Below are positions 45,480-55,620 of a stretch of DNA of 64,000 nucleotides, in pieces. Source of the DNA: Thereva unica. Its lineage: Eukaryota; Arthropoda; Insecta; Diptera; Therevidae. The position numbers and the translations under genes were made by a program. Under the pieces are notes generated by a model, which made no database searches, was not told where the DNA came from, and saw only the letters and a list, made by a program, of their open reading frames with translations. The stretch is taken from NCBI GenBank assembly GCA_949987705.1, contig OX465282.1, positions 91,810,070 through 91,874,069 of the forward strand, in the 5' to 3' direction. Position 1 is the first letter of the stretch. Each line of letters starts with the position of its first letter.

Positions 45480-46720
45480 TCAAGTGAAACAAAATTTATA
45501 CGTACATATTTTTTTTTATTTTTTATTTATTTAAAATGTTGCGGATGGTGTGTGCCACTTTCTGTAATTAACTTTATTTAATTTAAGTAATATTATATGA
45601 AAATAAGTTCTGTCATTAAAATTTAACCGTCATTAACGGAAATAATTCAAAATTTTAAAAAAGTTGTAAAATTAAAAAATTCGTGATCCGAAAAGTCCTT
45701 TTTCGGTTTTTCTTAATTTTAAGCAGTTTAATGAAGAATAAAGTATTAACATATATAGACCATTTGAAAGTAGACATTTCAACGGTTAATTGAACACTTA
45801 TTTGAACATCGAAATCCGAAAAAACACCAATAAAGTTGTTCTTGCAAAATTAGGGTATTTTTTTCGAAAAATGTCAATATCTAGGAAACCATTCGTTTTT
45901 CAAACCAAGAAAAAATCATGCTTATTTAACACAATACAAAGTATATTCTTACCAATTTTCATTTAAATTGAATGAATTTTACGTGAGAAAAAAATTAAAA
46001 ACTGAAAAATCGGTTTTCCGCCATTTTCTTATAGAATTTGAGGTTATGTCAAAATATGTTATATACAAAAGTTATAGATTTTTTTATTATCTACAACTTT
46101 TGCATGAAGCGTTTTCCACTAGGAGGTCATGTTTCACCGCAAATCACAAAAAACCGTTTTCAACCCCTAAATAGCATCCCCATTTTAAGATTTCCCCTTT
46201 TTTCGTGTTTAAAAGTTTTTTTTTCTCTTAGTTATAGCAAAAATTACTCAGAAAGATACGACAATGTAATCCTTTCTGTGCGAAGAAAAAGGAAAGTAAA
46301 AATCAACTCAAAGTAAAAATCAACTTCTCTATTCATATACGCGCTCCGGAATGGCGAGAGGGCGGAGCAACGGCAAACTACACAAACACATGCAGAGCAG
46401 GAAGTACACGAAGATGGTACATGAATTCACACAAGCAAAATAAAAGTCCAGACGGCACAAAAAATTGCGGAGAAGAGAAATCAGTGCGTCTCTTTCGCAC
46501 TTCGTGAAATAACATTTCTTTATTTACCCTCTCTTTCTTCGATTTTTGTTTTGTTTTTAAATTGAATTTTGTCTCGCTTGCACCTTGTCGATTGATATAT
46601 TCACTCGCAAGGGAGCTTATGGGAAATTTTGAGAGCGTCGTATCTTTGTGGGTAATTTTTGGTTATAGCCTTGACCACATTTAACTGCTGAGCCTTGCCT
46701 GCTATTAATTTTTTTTTCCA
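45480..46720 (-). repeat. Right arm of the long inverted repeat, split by a MITE
   Basis: The inverse of 43,258-44,049. The arm runs 45,480-46,237, is interrupted by the MITE at 46,238-46,661, and finishes with CTTGACCACATTTAACTGCT and GAGCCTTGCCTGCTATTAAT. Confidence 0.85.
46238..46661. mobile_element. 424-bp MITE within the long inverted repeat
   Basis: Ends CAAAAATTACTCAGAAAGAT (left) and the inverse ATCTTTGTGGGTAATTTTTG (right), continuing into ACGAC/GTCGT. A 7-bp duplication GTTATAG flanks it (46,231-46,237; 46,662-46,668). The uninterrupted partner arm gives the pre-insertion sequence and confirms the borders. A 7-8 bp duplication fits hAT- or P-type elements; CA...TG ends are compatible with P. 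Confidence 0.85.
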
Positions 46721-46899
46721 AAAACCTATTTGCACTAGCCTAAAAGGCTGAATTGAATTTTTATACTAGCAAGTGACAGTTTATCAAATCTAGTAGGAAC
46801 ATATCTAAAGTGTAAACTTTTCACGACTTCACTCTAAATTTCACGGTGTAAAAAAATTTTATACGTGCAAAGTTTTTGACAGTGATTTGCACGGTATAA

Positions 46900-47325
46900 A
46901 GGTCAAAACAGAATTGCGACTGCGACGGCGGACGGCGAGGTCAGCCGTTTAGCGCAAATGAACACAAACCGTGTATAACGAAATTACAACTGCAGCGGCA
47001 CAGCGCCGCGAAGTCGAAGTCGGCTTTTGAGCAAATTTCTAAAGTCACCGTCGGCGACGCAGTCTAAGCAACATTCATATTTTTCATATTCATATTTTCT
47101 TGAAATTCAAATCCAAACAAGTTTTATTGCACTTTAATTAATATATATATTATGCAAACAATGTAGGTATAAAACCAAATTAGTTTTCAAACACAACGTA
47201 AAATGTCACGCTTTTATGTCAGAATAGAAGTTGCCGTTGCAATTTCGTTCTACATTAACTGCGTCCAACTTTGACATAAATCGCAGTTGCAGTCGTCCGT
47301 CGCAGTCGCAATTCTGTTTTGACCT
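46900..47325. mobile_element. 426-bp PIF-like MITE
   Basis: TIRs of about 29 bp: AGGTCAAAACAGAATTGCGA then CTGCGACGG, perfectly mirrored, flanked by TAA (46,897-46,899; 47,326-47,328). Its G/C-rich ends (GACGGCGGACGGCGAGG) contrast with the AT-rich middle. Confidence 0.88.
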
Positions 47326-47343
47326 TAAGAATCGCAAACTAAG

Positions 47344-47884
47344 GTGTAAACCACTGACATATAGAATGGACTGCTCATGAGGAATTTTTCATGGCACCAA
47401 TTTGTTCCATAGGCTACAAACCTTTTTTCACTCCATGTAAACACCGGAATCACTTTTGAAATTTACATTTTTTTAAATACGTACTTAAAACATTAAAACA
47501 ACACAAATATTTTGTTTAAAAAATTTAATAAACACTATTTTCACTTTTTCACATTTTAAAATGCCTTTTTTTCATTAATTTGCAAATTTTATGTGTATCT
47601 GATTTAAGTTCTCTAACGCCTGTTTTAGCAACTGACATTCTGTATGTCAAAATCCGGGGGTCTATGGGGAAAAGAGCAAAAGATATAAACATCACTATAC
47701 CCGTCTATTTTTTTCTAATTGATTTAACCTGATTTTATTTCTGTCAGTCTGATTTTACTTCTGAGTGCTTCTGTCAGTTTGGGGGTCTATGGATGAGTGA
47801 GACAACTATACTTTTGGGTGCCATCGATTTGTATGGAATAATTTCAGATGAGCAGTCCATTATTATATGTCAGTGGTGTAAACG
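47344..47884. mobile_element. TIR element of about 540 bp
   Basis: GTGTAAACCACTGACATATA, AATGGACTGCTCAT and ATGGCACC near the left are inverted at 47,816-47,884. Inside, GGGGGTCTATGG occurs twice (about 47,656 and 47,780), each followed by AA(C)...ACTATAC, a short direct repeat. Borders are approximate. Confidence 0.6.
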
Positions 47885-48378
47885 TGTAAAGTGTTTTCAC
47901 GTTTTCACTGCACCGAACCAGAATTGCCCCCCTGGATTGTTGACGTTTTCCGCCAGTCGCATGCGCACTTCTGCCTGGGGAGGTTGTGCTGCTTGCGACT
48001 GCGGAGGACTATCGTTTTATGAATGAAAAAGCTCATGTATTTAAAAGAAATTTTGTCAGAATTTTTATTAAATTATTTTAAATTTAGGGATGAGAAATAT
48101 TTCGCATAATTATAGTAAAATTATGCTTATTATGATGAATAAACTGCCTTTGTTGAGCAGGGGTTTAACATGCTCTGCTCAACACATATAAAGATAAATT
48201 AACTTTATTCATTCGGCATGCGCGCATCCCTTCCTAAATTATTTTGTTGAGTTTTTTCTGTGTTTGCTGCCGTTTTAACTAAAAAGAGGGGAAATGATAG
48301 AACAATATTTATAAAATTTGGCCACGAGGTGCGCAGAACTGCTCAAATTTTTTGTGTCACGGAGTTTGAAAAAATCTA

Positions 48379-48765
48379 TACTTCATTTTACTTTCGTTAA
48401 TGTGTAATCCAAGATTGCCTGCCGCCCGCTCAATCTGAATGAAAGCTTCTTGTACAGCTGTTATTGTTCTTCCAATTGTGTCAATGCCGTCTGCATATGC
48501 CAGTAGTTGGGTGGACTTATGGAGGATTCTGCCCTTGATGTCACGCCCGAATCTCGTATCACTTTCTTTAACGCCAAGTTGAAGAGGAGGTAGGCCAGAC
48601 GTCCACTTGTCGAAGTTCATTATATATGTTGATTGGTCTGGAATATGTACCGGTTACCTTTCAGTTGGCTTGTCACATTGGTCATGGTCAACCTACATAG
48701 TCTTGTCAGCTTGTTGAGGATACCGACTTCTCTCATGGCTTTGTAGAGTTCTACTCTGGCTGACC
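48379..48765 (-). pseudogene. RTE LINE, piece 1 (RT palm region)
   Basis: The minus strand reads ELYKAMREVGILNKLTRLCR-like text near 48,660-48,760. A frameshift follows, then LQLGVKESDTRFGRDIKGRI, STQLLAYADGIDTIGR and NLGLHINESKMK. The catalytic YADD is changed to YADG, removing an essential Asp. The frame joins piece 2 at 40,313 across the MITE. The 5' part is absent beyond about 48,765. Confidence 0.82.
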
Positions 48766-50776
48766 TTACCTATCTAGTAAAATATTGCACCACGGCTGGA
48801 ACGACATGTTAGCCCAAGTTTGATTCCTAAGCTTGGTTTTTCTTCAAAAAAAGGGAAACAATATTTATTCAATAATAACTATTGTTGATGATATTGAAGC
48901 TTATGAAAGCCTACTCGTATAAAAGGGATTATGGATTGATTAAAGATGTCTGCTTTCTAAAATAAAATGATTTGGAAAGTGTTAGATGATTTTTGCTAAT
49001 TTTAACAAAAAATGAAGATTGGTTCGTAAAAGAAACGAACAAAATAAACAGAATAAATTTTTAGCATGTGTGCTCACAAAATCTTAACTTTATAAAAGGT
49101 TGACGTAATCGCAAAGAAGCCTGAAGAAGCCAGCCTTAATTATGCACATTAAAATAAAAATGAAAACCCTAATGAAACTTTAATAACCACGAATAGAAAT
49201 AGACAATTTCGCTAACAAAACGACCTTAAATAGAAAATGGATTGGCATAGAATTTCTAATCCACCACACAGATTCCGGTGTTTTTCTTTTCAGGTGAATT
49301 ATAAATTTAACAAATCACAAAATAAATTTATTTTTAGATTTTAAGAACGAACTTCGCCTGACGTGAAACTGACATAGCCGAAATGTATACAAGATAAAAC
49401 AACTCCAAGAAACATGACACCTATTAAGATAACACCTCAAACGTAGACAGAATAAATTTTTGGTAACACGAACACATCTTGTCATAATGAATACGAGGCA
49501 CCAGCAATGTGGAAGTCTCGCAATTTTTGTCGGTCCTCATGTCCTGTGGCAGGAGGAGCACCACTCGTGCCTATCAGATTTGCTCGGCAACCATTGCCGC
49601 CATCACAAAAGCTTTTAACCAAAAATCCTGATGACATGTTCCCCGTCAATCACCGCAAAGTTAAAACTCAGTTCTCGTGTCCATTCCATTCGAGACTTCA
49701 AGCCGCTGTCAGGATCTATCACGATCTGAAAAAGCCGGTAATCAATTTCAGTTCGCCTCTTCCTGCACCCACGTTAATATTGCATACATCAAGGAGACTT
49801 TAGATAAACTTTTGCCAAGATCTGTATCCCGAGTTTTGGGTGCATGCACGTCTGATTTATGTGTGCGACCGGATGTCTGACGAGGAGTGCGATTTGTAAT
49901 TGTCAACTGCACTCTTTGGATTACTGCGAGACCGGCGAGGAGTTCCGGGTCCTAATAGCATTTTCATGTCCTTTATACAAGCAGACAAATCCTAACCCTG
50001 ATGCCCTCTTGTGAGCAATTCGAAAGCGATAAGAGAATAAATGGATCCTGTCAGTCGGTGCAAAGCCTTGTTATGTGTGGGTGCGGTGCTCATTATTCAC
50101 TGCTAGTGTGTATTTGCATTATGTTTGTTTGCAAGTAAAGAAGTTTTTTTTATCTCATGCGCTCAACCCTTGTATGTGTATCGACAGTATTTGAGCCCGC
50201 ATCGGCTTGATGGGGTAGATCCTATAAAGTACTGCAGCAGGTCTACTTTTGCTGCACTTTTACAGTTTGTGGCGGAGCGAGGTGGAACATGAAAAGATGC
50301 AAACTTCGAGGAAAGTTTTAAACTAGAAGCGAAGCTCAGTATGGTGTGTTTTGTTGTTGCAACTGTTCGTCGAATTGCAGCTTGGACATTGCAGGTGTTG
50401 ACTTACTGGTGTAGGGTATGCGATACGTGAAAATTAGTCAAAGGGAAAAGTTACATTTTATTTACAATTTAATTGTTAGCTTTAAATGAACATCATGAAA
50501 TTGAAGAGAGAGAACTTTGTAATATAAAACAAAAGTTTCGATTTGTTTAATGGTGTTAACTAGATTGACATCACTTGACATTTTAGATCTTATGATTGGA
50601 TAATGGATAATGCAGTGCTAATTATGGCTCAAAAGATGCATGACATACTGGGTCCATGGCTAATATCAGTCAATAAAAATTGCCTATGTAGCTATAGTAA
50701 CGGGTGATTCATTTAGAGCATTGATTTCAACTTGAGGGTCGTCATTAGATATTAGGGGGTCGCATCGCAGTTTTAA
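48766..50776. other. Unassigned sequence
   Basis: Two kilobases without recognisable domains or TIRs. ORFs at 49,507-49,880 have no known motif. Confidence 0.4.
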
Positions 50777-52003
50777 TCAGAGTGTATTTGTATTTCTTCT
50801 TCTTCTTTCTTTTTTAAACTCCTTTAATCCCTCATGGGGCATATGTAGGGCGGAAACAGTTGCCCTCCAGCGGACTCTGTTTTGCGCGACAGCTCTTAGC
50901 TCCGACCAGGATCTCCCAGTTGTTGCGGCTTCTTGTAGTAGGGTTCTCCTCCACGTTTTTCTAGGTCTTCTTACTCGACGGGAACCTTGCGGATTCCAGT
51001 CAAGGTCCTGTTTGGCTAGATTTTCGTTTTCGCGTCGCAAGGTGTGGCCAACCCAATTCCATTTCCTTCGCCTGATTTGGTCGTCTATCCTTTCTTGGCC
51101 GGCACGGCGCCATAGTTCTTCGTTTGAAATTCTATCTTGCCAGCGGATTATTAGGATACGACGAAGGCATCTGTTGATGAAGACTTGTAGGCGCCCTGTG
51201 ATGAATTGGGTGACTTTCCATGTTTCGCAACCGTACAAAAAAACTGCCTTAACGTTGGAGTTGAACAGCCGCAATTTGGTGTTAGTGGAGATCACCGTTG
51301 ATCTCCATATGCGGGAGAGGCATGCATATGCGCCTCGTGCTTTATTTATTCTGGAACTTACGTCTTCTTCTGCCCCACCATTTTCGGTAATAATGCTACC
51401 GAGGTAGCAGAATTTGTTTACCAGTTCCACGTCACGGTTATTCAGCGCTGTCCGTTCAATGGTGTTTGCATTTATCCGCATTTCTTTAGTTTTAGTCGGA
51501 TTTAGCCTTAAGCCTGCTGGACTACTTTCTGTTGCCAAATTGTTTAACATGTTTTTGAGGTCCTGGTGTCTGTGGGCCAGCAAACAGATATCATCGGCGT
51601 AGTCGAGATCCTTAAGGCGGTCTACCAAACCCCATTGTATGCCGCCTGTTCTATTATCTAGAGCGCCGACAAGAATGTCATTTATTACTATAAGAAATAG
51701 TAATGGCGAAAGTAGGCATCCTTGTCATACTCCTGAGCTCACTTCAAAGCTGTCGGATAATTTTCCATTATGGAGAACTCTGCATTTGGAATTGTTGTAT
51801 AGGGCTTTTATCAATTCTATTATTTTATCAAGCAGTCCACGTCGCCGTAGTGCCTGCCAAATGAAGCTCCTATTAACCGAGTCGAACGCTTTCTCATAGT
51901 CTACGAAAGCAATTTGTATTTGCAGGGGTAAAATGGTAGAAACGGCCTCAGGGACCTTTGGTGGTGGCGGTACATCAAAGAGACAAGTCCTGAGAAACGC
52001 CAT
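50777..52003 (-). pseudogene. RTE-X-like LINE reverse transcriptase, one nonsense codon
   Basis: One frame runs from 52,003 to 50,777, broken only by a TGA at 51,725-51,727. Before it lie IQIAFVDYEKAFDSVNRSFI (first catalytic Asp block) and NNSKCRVLHNGKLSDSFEVS. The stop replaces the Arg of the RQGC block, since the text resumes QGCLLSPLLF. After it come LKDLDYADDICLLAHRHQDL with the intact YADD, FCYLGSIITENGGAEEDVSS, FLYGCETWKV, RRRKWNWVGHTLRRE and GSRRVRRPRKTWRRTLLQEA. CGA to TGA is a simple transition. The endonuclease and RT fingers are missing, and the 5' breakpoint is near 51,930-52,000. Fragments of the same family occur at 1,885, 23,805 and 63,480. Confidence 0.88.
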
Positions 52004-52029
52004 GCGCGATGTTAGGTCTTCACGACCTA

Positions 52030-53957
52030 AGATTTTCAGATATGCTACTCTATAACTCGGACCACAAACTAGTTAGTACCAATTTCCCATAGCCATCTTC
52101 TACCCCAACCAGTACAGTTCCTAAAAGAACTGTCTAGCACTATGGGAAAGCCAACTGGTTGAGACTTATTCGCTTCTTTCAAGCCACTGATTGGAATTTG
52201 CGTTTCCGTAATGCCTGTACGAACTATGCAGCTCTTTGTATGTCTAAAATCATTCGGACAGGAATGTGTTTCTTCATTCCCCATTTGACCAAATCTATGA
52301 AGCCTCGGCCAAATAGATGGTTTAATGAGGAATGTAGGAACGCAATGAAAGCCAAATAAGCCGCCTATAGACCGTGCAGATGTTCCCCAAACGAGCCACT
52401 TCGGCGGGAGTCGAGAGACTCCTGTAATTCCATTATTAGGAAGGACAAATCAACATTTGATAACAAATTGCGAAGTAAGATCCTCAACACAAGTGTGGGC
52501 AGCAAAAACTTCTGATCTTTGGTAATTTCCATCAAGAAGAATTTTACTTCTTCCACAACTCCTCCATTTATTTATGAGAAGGAGATGATAACGGAAAGCA
52601 AATTCAAGGCCGACCTATTAGCATCTTTGTTCGCTTCAAATTCTTTAGCTGAAACTGATACCTCACCCCCGGCTCTCGAGTGCCACGCCCAATCAATGGA
52701 CGGAATTTTCTTCAGGAATCGTGAGGTGTTTATACGTCTCAAAGTTTAAATGTCTCAAAGAGCTTGACGACGTCAATAAATCCACTGTAACTACATCTCC
52801 CCCAATGGTACTCAAGAAAGCGACCCTTTAAACCACCGTCCAATAGCAATTACTTCTATTCTCTCCAAAATCAAATCATGGAGACAAAAATCGATAGAAG
52901 GCTGAGAAAATATCTAGATTCCAACGAAATCATACACGACAAGCAAAAGATCTACTGACGACCTTCTTATCTATCTAACCGAGCACCTCAACCAAAGCAT
53001 CCATAACTACGGTTAGTCTGGTCTGGTTGCTTTAGATATTTCCAAGGCTTTCGACACAATATGGCATCCCGTTCTTGCTGTCTAAACTCCAAGCTATTGG
53101 TATCCACTCAGTTCTAAGGAACTGGGTTGAGAGCTTTATTTCTGGTCGTTCAATCACGGTAATATTGGATGGCGTCGAATCCAACCCTCAATCTCTCTCG
53201 GCAGTATTCCCCAAGGATCTATGCTCTCTCCTACCCTCTTTTTTATATTCATAAATGATTTGCTCTCAATCCCCACCAACCCACTTCATAGTTTTGCCGA
53301 TGACGGTACTCTGCGTTACTCCTACCCTTGGACAGCATAAGACAAGCAATCGCCCAGACCTTGTCTCTCAGACCGAGAGCTCATGTCCAACTCTCTTAAC
53401 ATGGCCAGTGAACTCATTCTTGATTGGGCCGCAAGAATCATGTAGAATTCAACCCATCGAAATCAGGTACTGTCTTATCTCCACCAAACCTGTACAAACC
53501 TCCCCCTATTGCTCTTCCATCGACCCTTTAAGTCACCGTAGGAATGTAGCAGCCCTCAGCAAATTTTACCGATATTACCATAGCGAATGTTCCACTGAAA
53601 TTAGAAACCTCCTGCCTGCTCGGCAACTTGTTGCCGCAACACAAGACTAGCCAAATTGGCCCACCCCTACACACTACAGCCCTCCTCTTCGTGCACATTA
53701 CTGTTTAGTAGTTCGTTTATAAATAGAACAACTCGATTGTGGAACTGTCTTCCGCAAACGATGTTTCCGAACTCATATAACATCTCAGAGTTCAAACGTA
53801 AGGTTCATCGACATCTACTCACGCACCCTAACCTATCCCTTCTCTTCTATCCTTCAGATCAAGCTTACTACTAGATATTGCACCATGACTTTAATTACAT
53901 AACTTACTAGTGGTACAAAGGGTGACTCCTCAGCTTGACCATGTCACATAAAAAAAG
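52030..53957 (+). pseudogene. CR1/Jockey-like LINE, multiply frameshifted
   Basis: Plus-strand blocks appear in order. YNSDHKLVSTN at about 52,040 is the endonuclease SDH. NWLRLIRFFQATDW and PNRWFNEECRNA (52,160-52,359) form the linker. FIYEKEMITESKFKADLLAS follows (52,570). At about 53,010-53,330 come VALDISKAFDTIWH, SIPQGSMLSPTLFFIFINDL and HSFADDGTLRYSY, the RT palm with an intact FADD. RTTRLWNCLPQTMFPNSYNI then SEFKRKVHRHLL ends the ORF near 53,877. A 3' UTR closes with CACATAAAAAAAG. Many stops and shifts show it is old. The 3' UTR shares blocks with the SINE tail. Clade naming is approximate. Confidence 0.8.
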
Positions 53958-54343
53958 AGGCCATCCTGAGTTTTTTCTGTTCTGTACTCACACAGTAAGG
54001 TCTCCGTTACTGAATTTAGGGCGAAAAAGAAGCTTATATCACTTTTGACTAGACAACTGTTCTGGGTTTTCCGTTACCTTTGGTGCAGAAGAGATTAAAC
54101 TTAGGCGTCCTTAAGCCACCGATCCTTTACCAGCGATCCATGGCTCTTGGACTAGGGCAACATCGACTTCGCCTGAGGCGAAGCAAAAGCGCAACGGACA
54201 GTGGTGCAAGTTTATCTGAATCACTTCACCATTTTTCGTGGGTTTTACTTCGACGACAGCCACCTCCACTTCTTCGTCGCTGGAGATGCCCTCGTCGTTG
54301 TCTGAATTGAGGAGTTGGAGCTCCGTGTACAGGTTACCGACGC

Positions 54344-55132
54344 CACATACGTCAATATTCCACATTTACGCGGCCAAAATTGAATTTTAAAAACTTACGG
54401 TAAACACATAAAATAGCACATGCAGAGCTAGAAGACAGTTCCAAGAATCCTAACTGACCCCCACCACCTACCTACGATACACCCCCACCGCATTCAGGTA
54501 GTCGGTACTTGACCGTCAACCCGTGCACTCGTTTTTGCTGCTTAAAGTTACAAACACAACAAAAGTGACAACATTAATATTTTTTTTTTCTGTGTCAGTT
54601 TTTGAAGTGAAAGTGATGGATTCCAATAACACAGGTATGGATCTTTATTTTTATTATTATTTACTTACCCAAAATGCTCAATTCGAATAATTTGGGGGTT
54701 TCAAACACATGGGTTGTTTTAAGACAAATTTTGAAGTAATTTTGAACTTCAAAGGTCAATTTGTTGTATTTCTCGATGAGATACGATCATCATTCTTTTT
54801 TTATTTGAAACTACAATCCTTTGACTAAAAGAAAATACAAAAACCAGTTGCGGAAGAGTGCGGATGACAAAACGGGGGACCTTTTATACCATTAAGATTT
54901 TATATGAAAAAATAACCATTTTTTTTTATTTTGTGTGTATTTATTTTGATTAAATACATTTTTTACCTTAATTTATGTTTTTTTACCTTAATTTATGATT
55001 TTTTACCTTAATTTACAAAATAATTTAACTAAATAAAAACAAATAGTCTTATGAGATATTTAATATCATGTAGACGTGATATACGTAAACAAATAATTTT
55101 GGCCGCGTAAATGTAGAATATTGACGTATGTG
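54344..55132. mobile_element. Second Transib-like element (789 bp, no transposase)
   Basis: Inverted ends CACATACGTCAATATTC(C/T)A then CATTTACGCGGCCAAAATT are identical over 38 bp except one base. CGACG directly follows the right end (55,133-55,137) and lies one base outside the left end (54,338-54,342). A CAC start and CGNCG-type 5-bp duplication point to Transib, although the heptamer CACATAC departs from the usual CACWRTG. The host LINE reading frame is interrupted exactly here. The interior has a three-copy AT-rich tandem (ACCTTAATTTATG, about 54,965-55,015) and a small exon-like segment at 54,599-54,634. Confidence 0.65.
54599..54634 (+). other. Exon-like segment that could splice to the Phactr exon
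   Basis: A strong acceptor (T-rich tract, TGTGTCAG) ends at 54,598. The segment reads through ATG GAT TCC AAT AAC ACA G and stops at a donor GTATGG. Its end phase (one base) matches the Phactr exon, which begins with two bases, and a join would give MDSNNT-A-KKQNG. Alternatively it is the first exon of a Transib transposase, or chance. It lies inside the Transib-like element, which makes a host exon less likely unless exonised. Confidence 0.22.
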
Positions 55133-55620
55133 CGACGGCTCTGCCCAACCCAGAGTCTGTCGATGCACCAACTTCGATCTTAGATGCGCTTTCGCCATCG
55201 GTTTCTTTGTTTCTCGATTCGGCGGAGTCCTTGGTACAGGCCAATTGTCTCACTACGGCTGCCATGTTTGTTTTGTTAACTTTCAATTATTCGATCTGTT
55301 GGAAGCCGTAGCTCACGGCGTATTTTTCTTTAGCCAGTTATCGGTGTTGATGTGAGGGTTGAAGGCCTTCAGCATAGTGAGGATTTCTTTAAGCTGGAAA
55401 CCATGCTCTGGCCCTCGGTCGAGATGGTATATCAGTGGCAATGACTGTCTTGTGTCGGGCGCCTGGGTAAACTTCCCCGACTCTAGCTATCGCAGTTTTA
55501 TATAACTCTGCGGATCTGTTGTTGTCGCAGGCCGTAAGTTGTATGCTGCCTTGATACCAACCGCCATCAAGGCGTAAGGGTGGAGGTCCTGAGTTGTCTT
55601 TCATTACCTCCACAGCCATT

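Larger units (their letters stand above)
42911..46742 (+). mobile_element. Unclassified transposon with long inverted repeats and XPG/PIN-CXC gene
   Basis: Outer 15-bp ends TAGGCTAGTGCAAAT and their inverse lie at 42,911-42,925 and 46,728-46,742 with AAA on both flanks. Inside, arms of about 790 bp (43,258-44,049 and 45,480-46,720) are inverted copies surrounding a single plus-strand gene remnant. The right arm is split by a 424-bp MITE. The protein suggests an XPG-nuclease and Cys-rich domain, a combination reported for Academ transposons. No canonical transposase is seen, so Academ is a hypothesis. Confidence 0.65.
42769..47932. mobile_element. TIR element of about 5.2 kb, inserted in MITE copy 2
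   Basis: CAATTCTGGTTCGGTGCAGT followed by GAA (42,775-42,797) is exactly inverted at 47,904-47,926, with G-rich extreme ends and further pairing inward (CGTGAAAA, TTTACAC). It interrupts MITE copy 2 between TTTGATTACT and GGATTGTTGAC, which are adjacent in copy 1. No target duplication longer than 2 bp is evident. The element's own sequence is mostly hidden by the XPG-like element and smaller MITEs. Confidence 0.75.
40316..48378 (-). mobile_element. TA-flanked MITE, copy 2, expanded by nested insertions
   Basis: This is the same MITE as 31,220-32,111 in opposite orientation. The ends TAGATTTTTTCAAACGTCG (left) and its inverted partner GAGTTTGAAAAAATCTA (right) lie in TA dinucleotides (40,314-40,315; 48,379-48,380). 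Removing it with one TA restores the LINE reading KMKYMV, which confirms the TA target. Its own sequence survives at 40,316-40,334, about 42,450-42,768 and about 47,933-48,378. The rest is the Transib-like element and the 42.77-47.93 kb element. Confidence 0.88.
54100..55620 (-). pseudogene. LINE ORF1/endonuclease region, split by a Transib-like element
   Basis: Reading down from 55,620 the minus strand gives KDNSGPPPLRLDGGWYQGSI and ATDIPSRPRARAWFPA, then ILTMLKAFNPHINTDNWLKK and KETDGESASKIEVGASTDSG. After the insertion at 54,344-55,132 it continues NLYTELQLLNSDNDEGISSD and NGEVIQINLHHC, then VDVALVQEPWIAGKGSVA, ending about 54,105. IQINLHHC...VDVALVQEPW is the start of an APE endonuclease in R1/Jockey-type LINEs. 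The preceding part resembles their ORF1/ORF2 leader. No reverse transcriptase follows. Confidence 0.7.
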
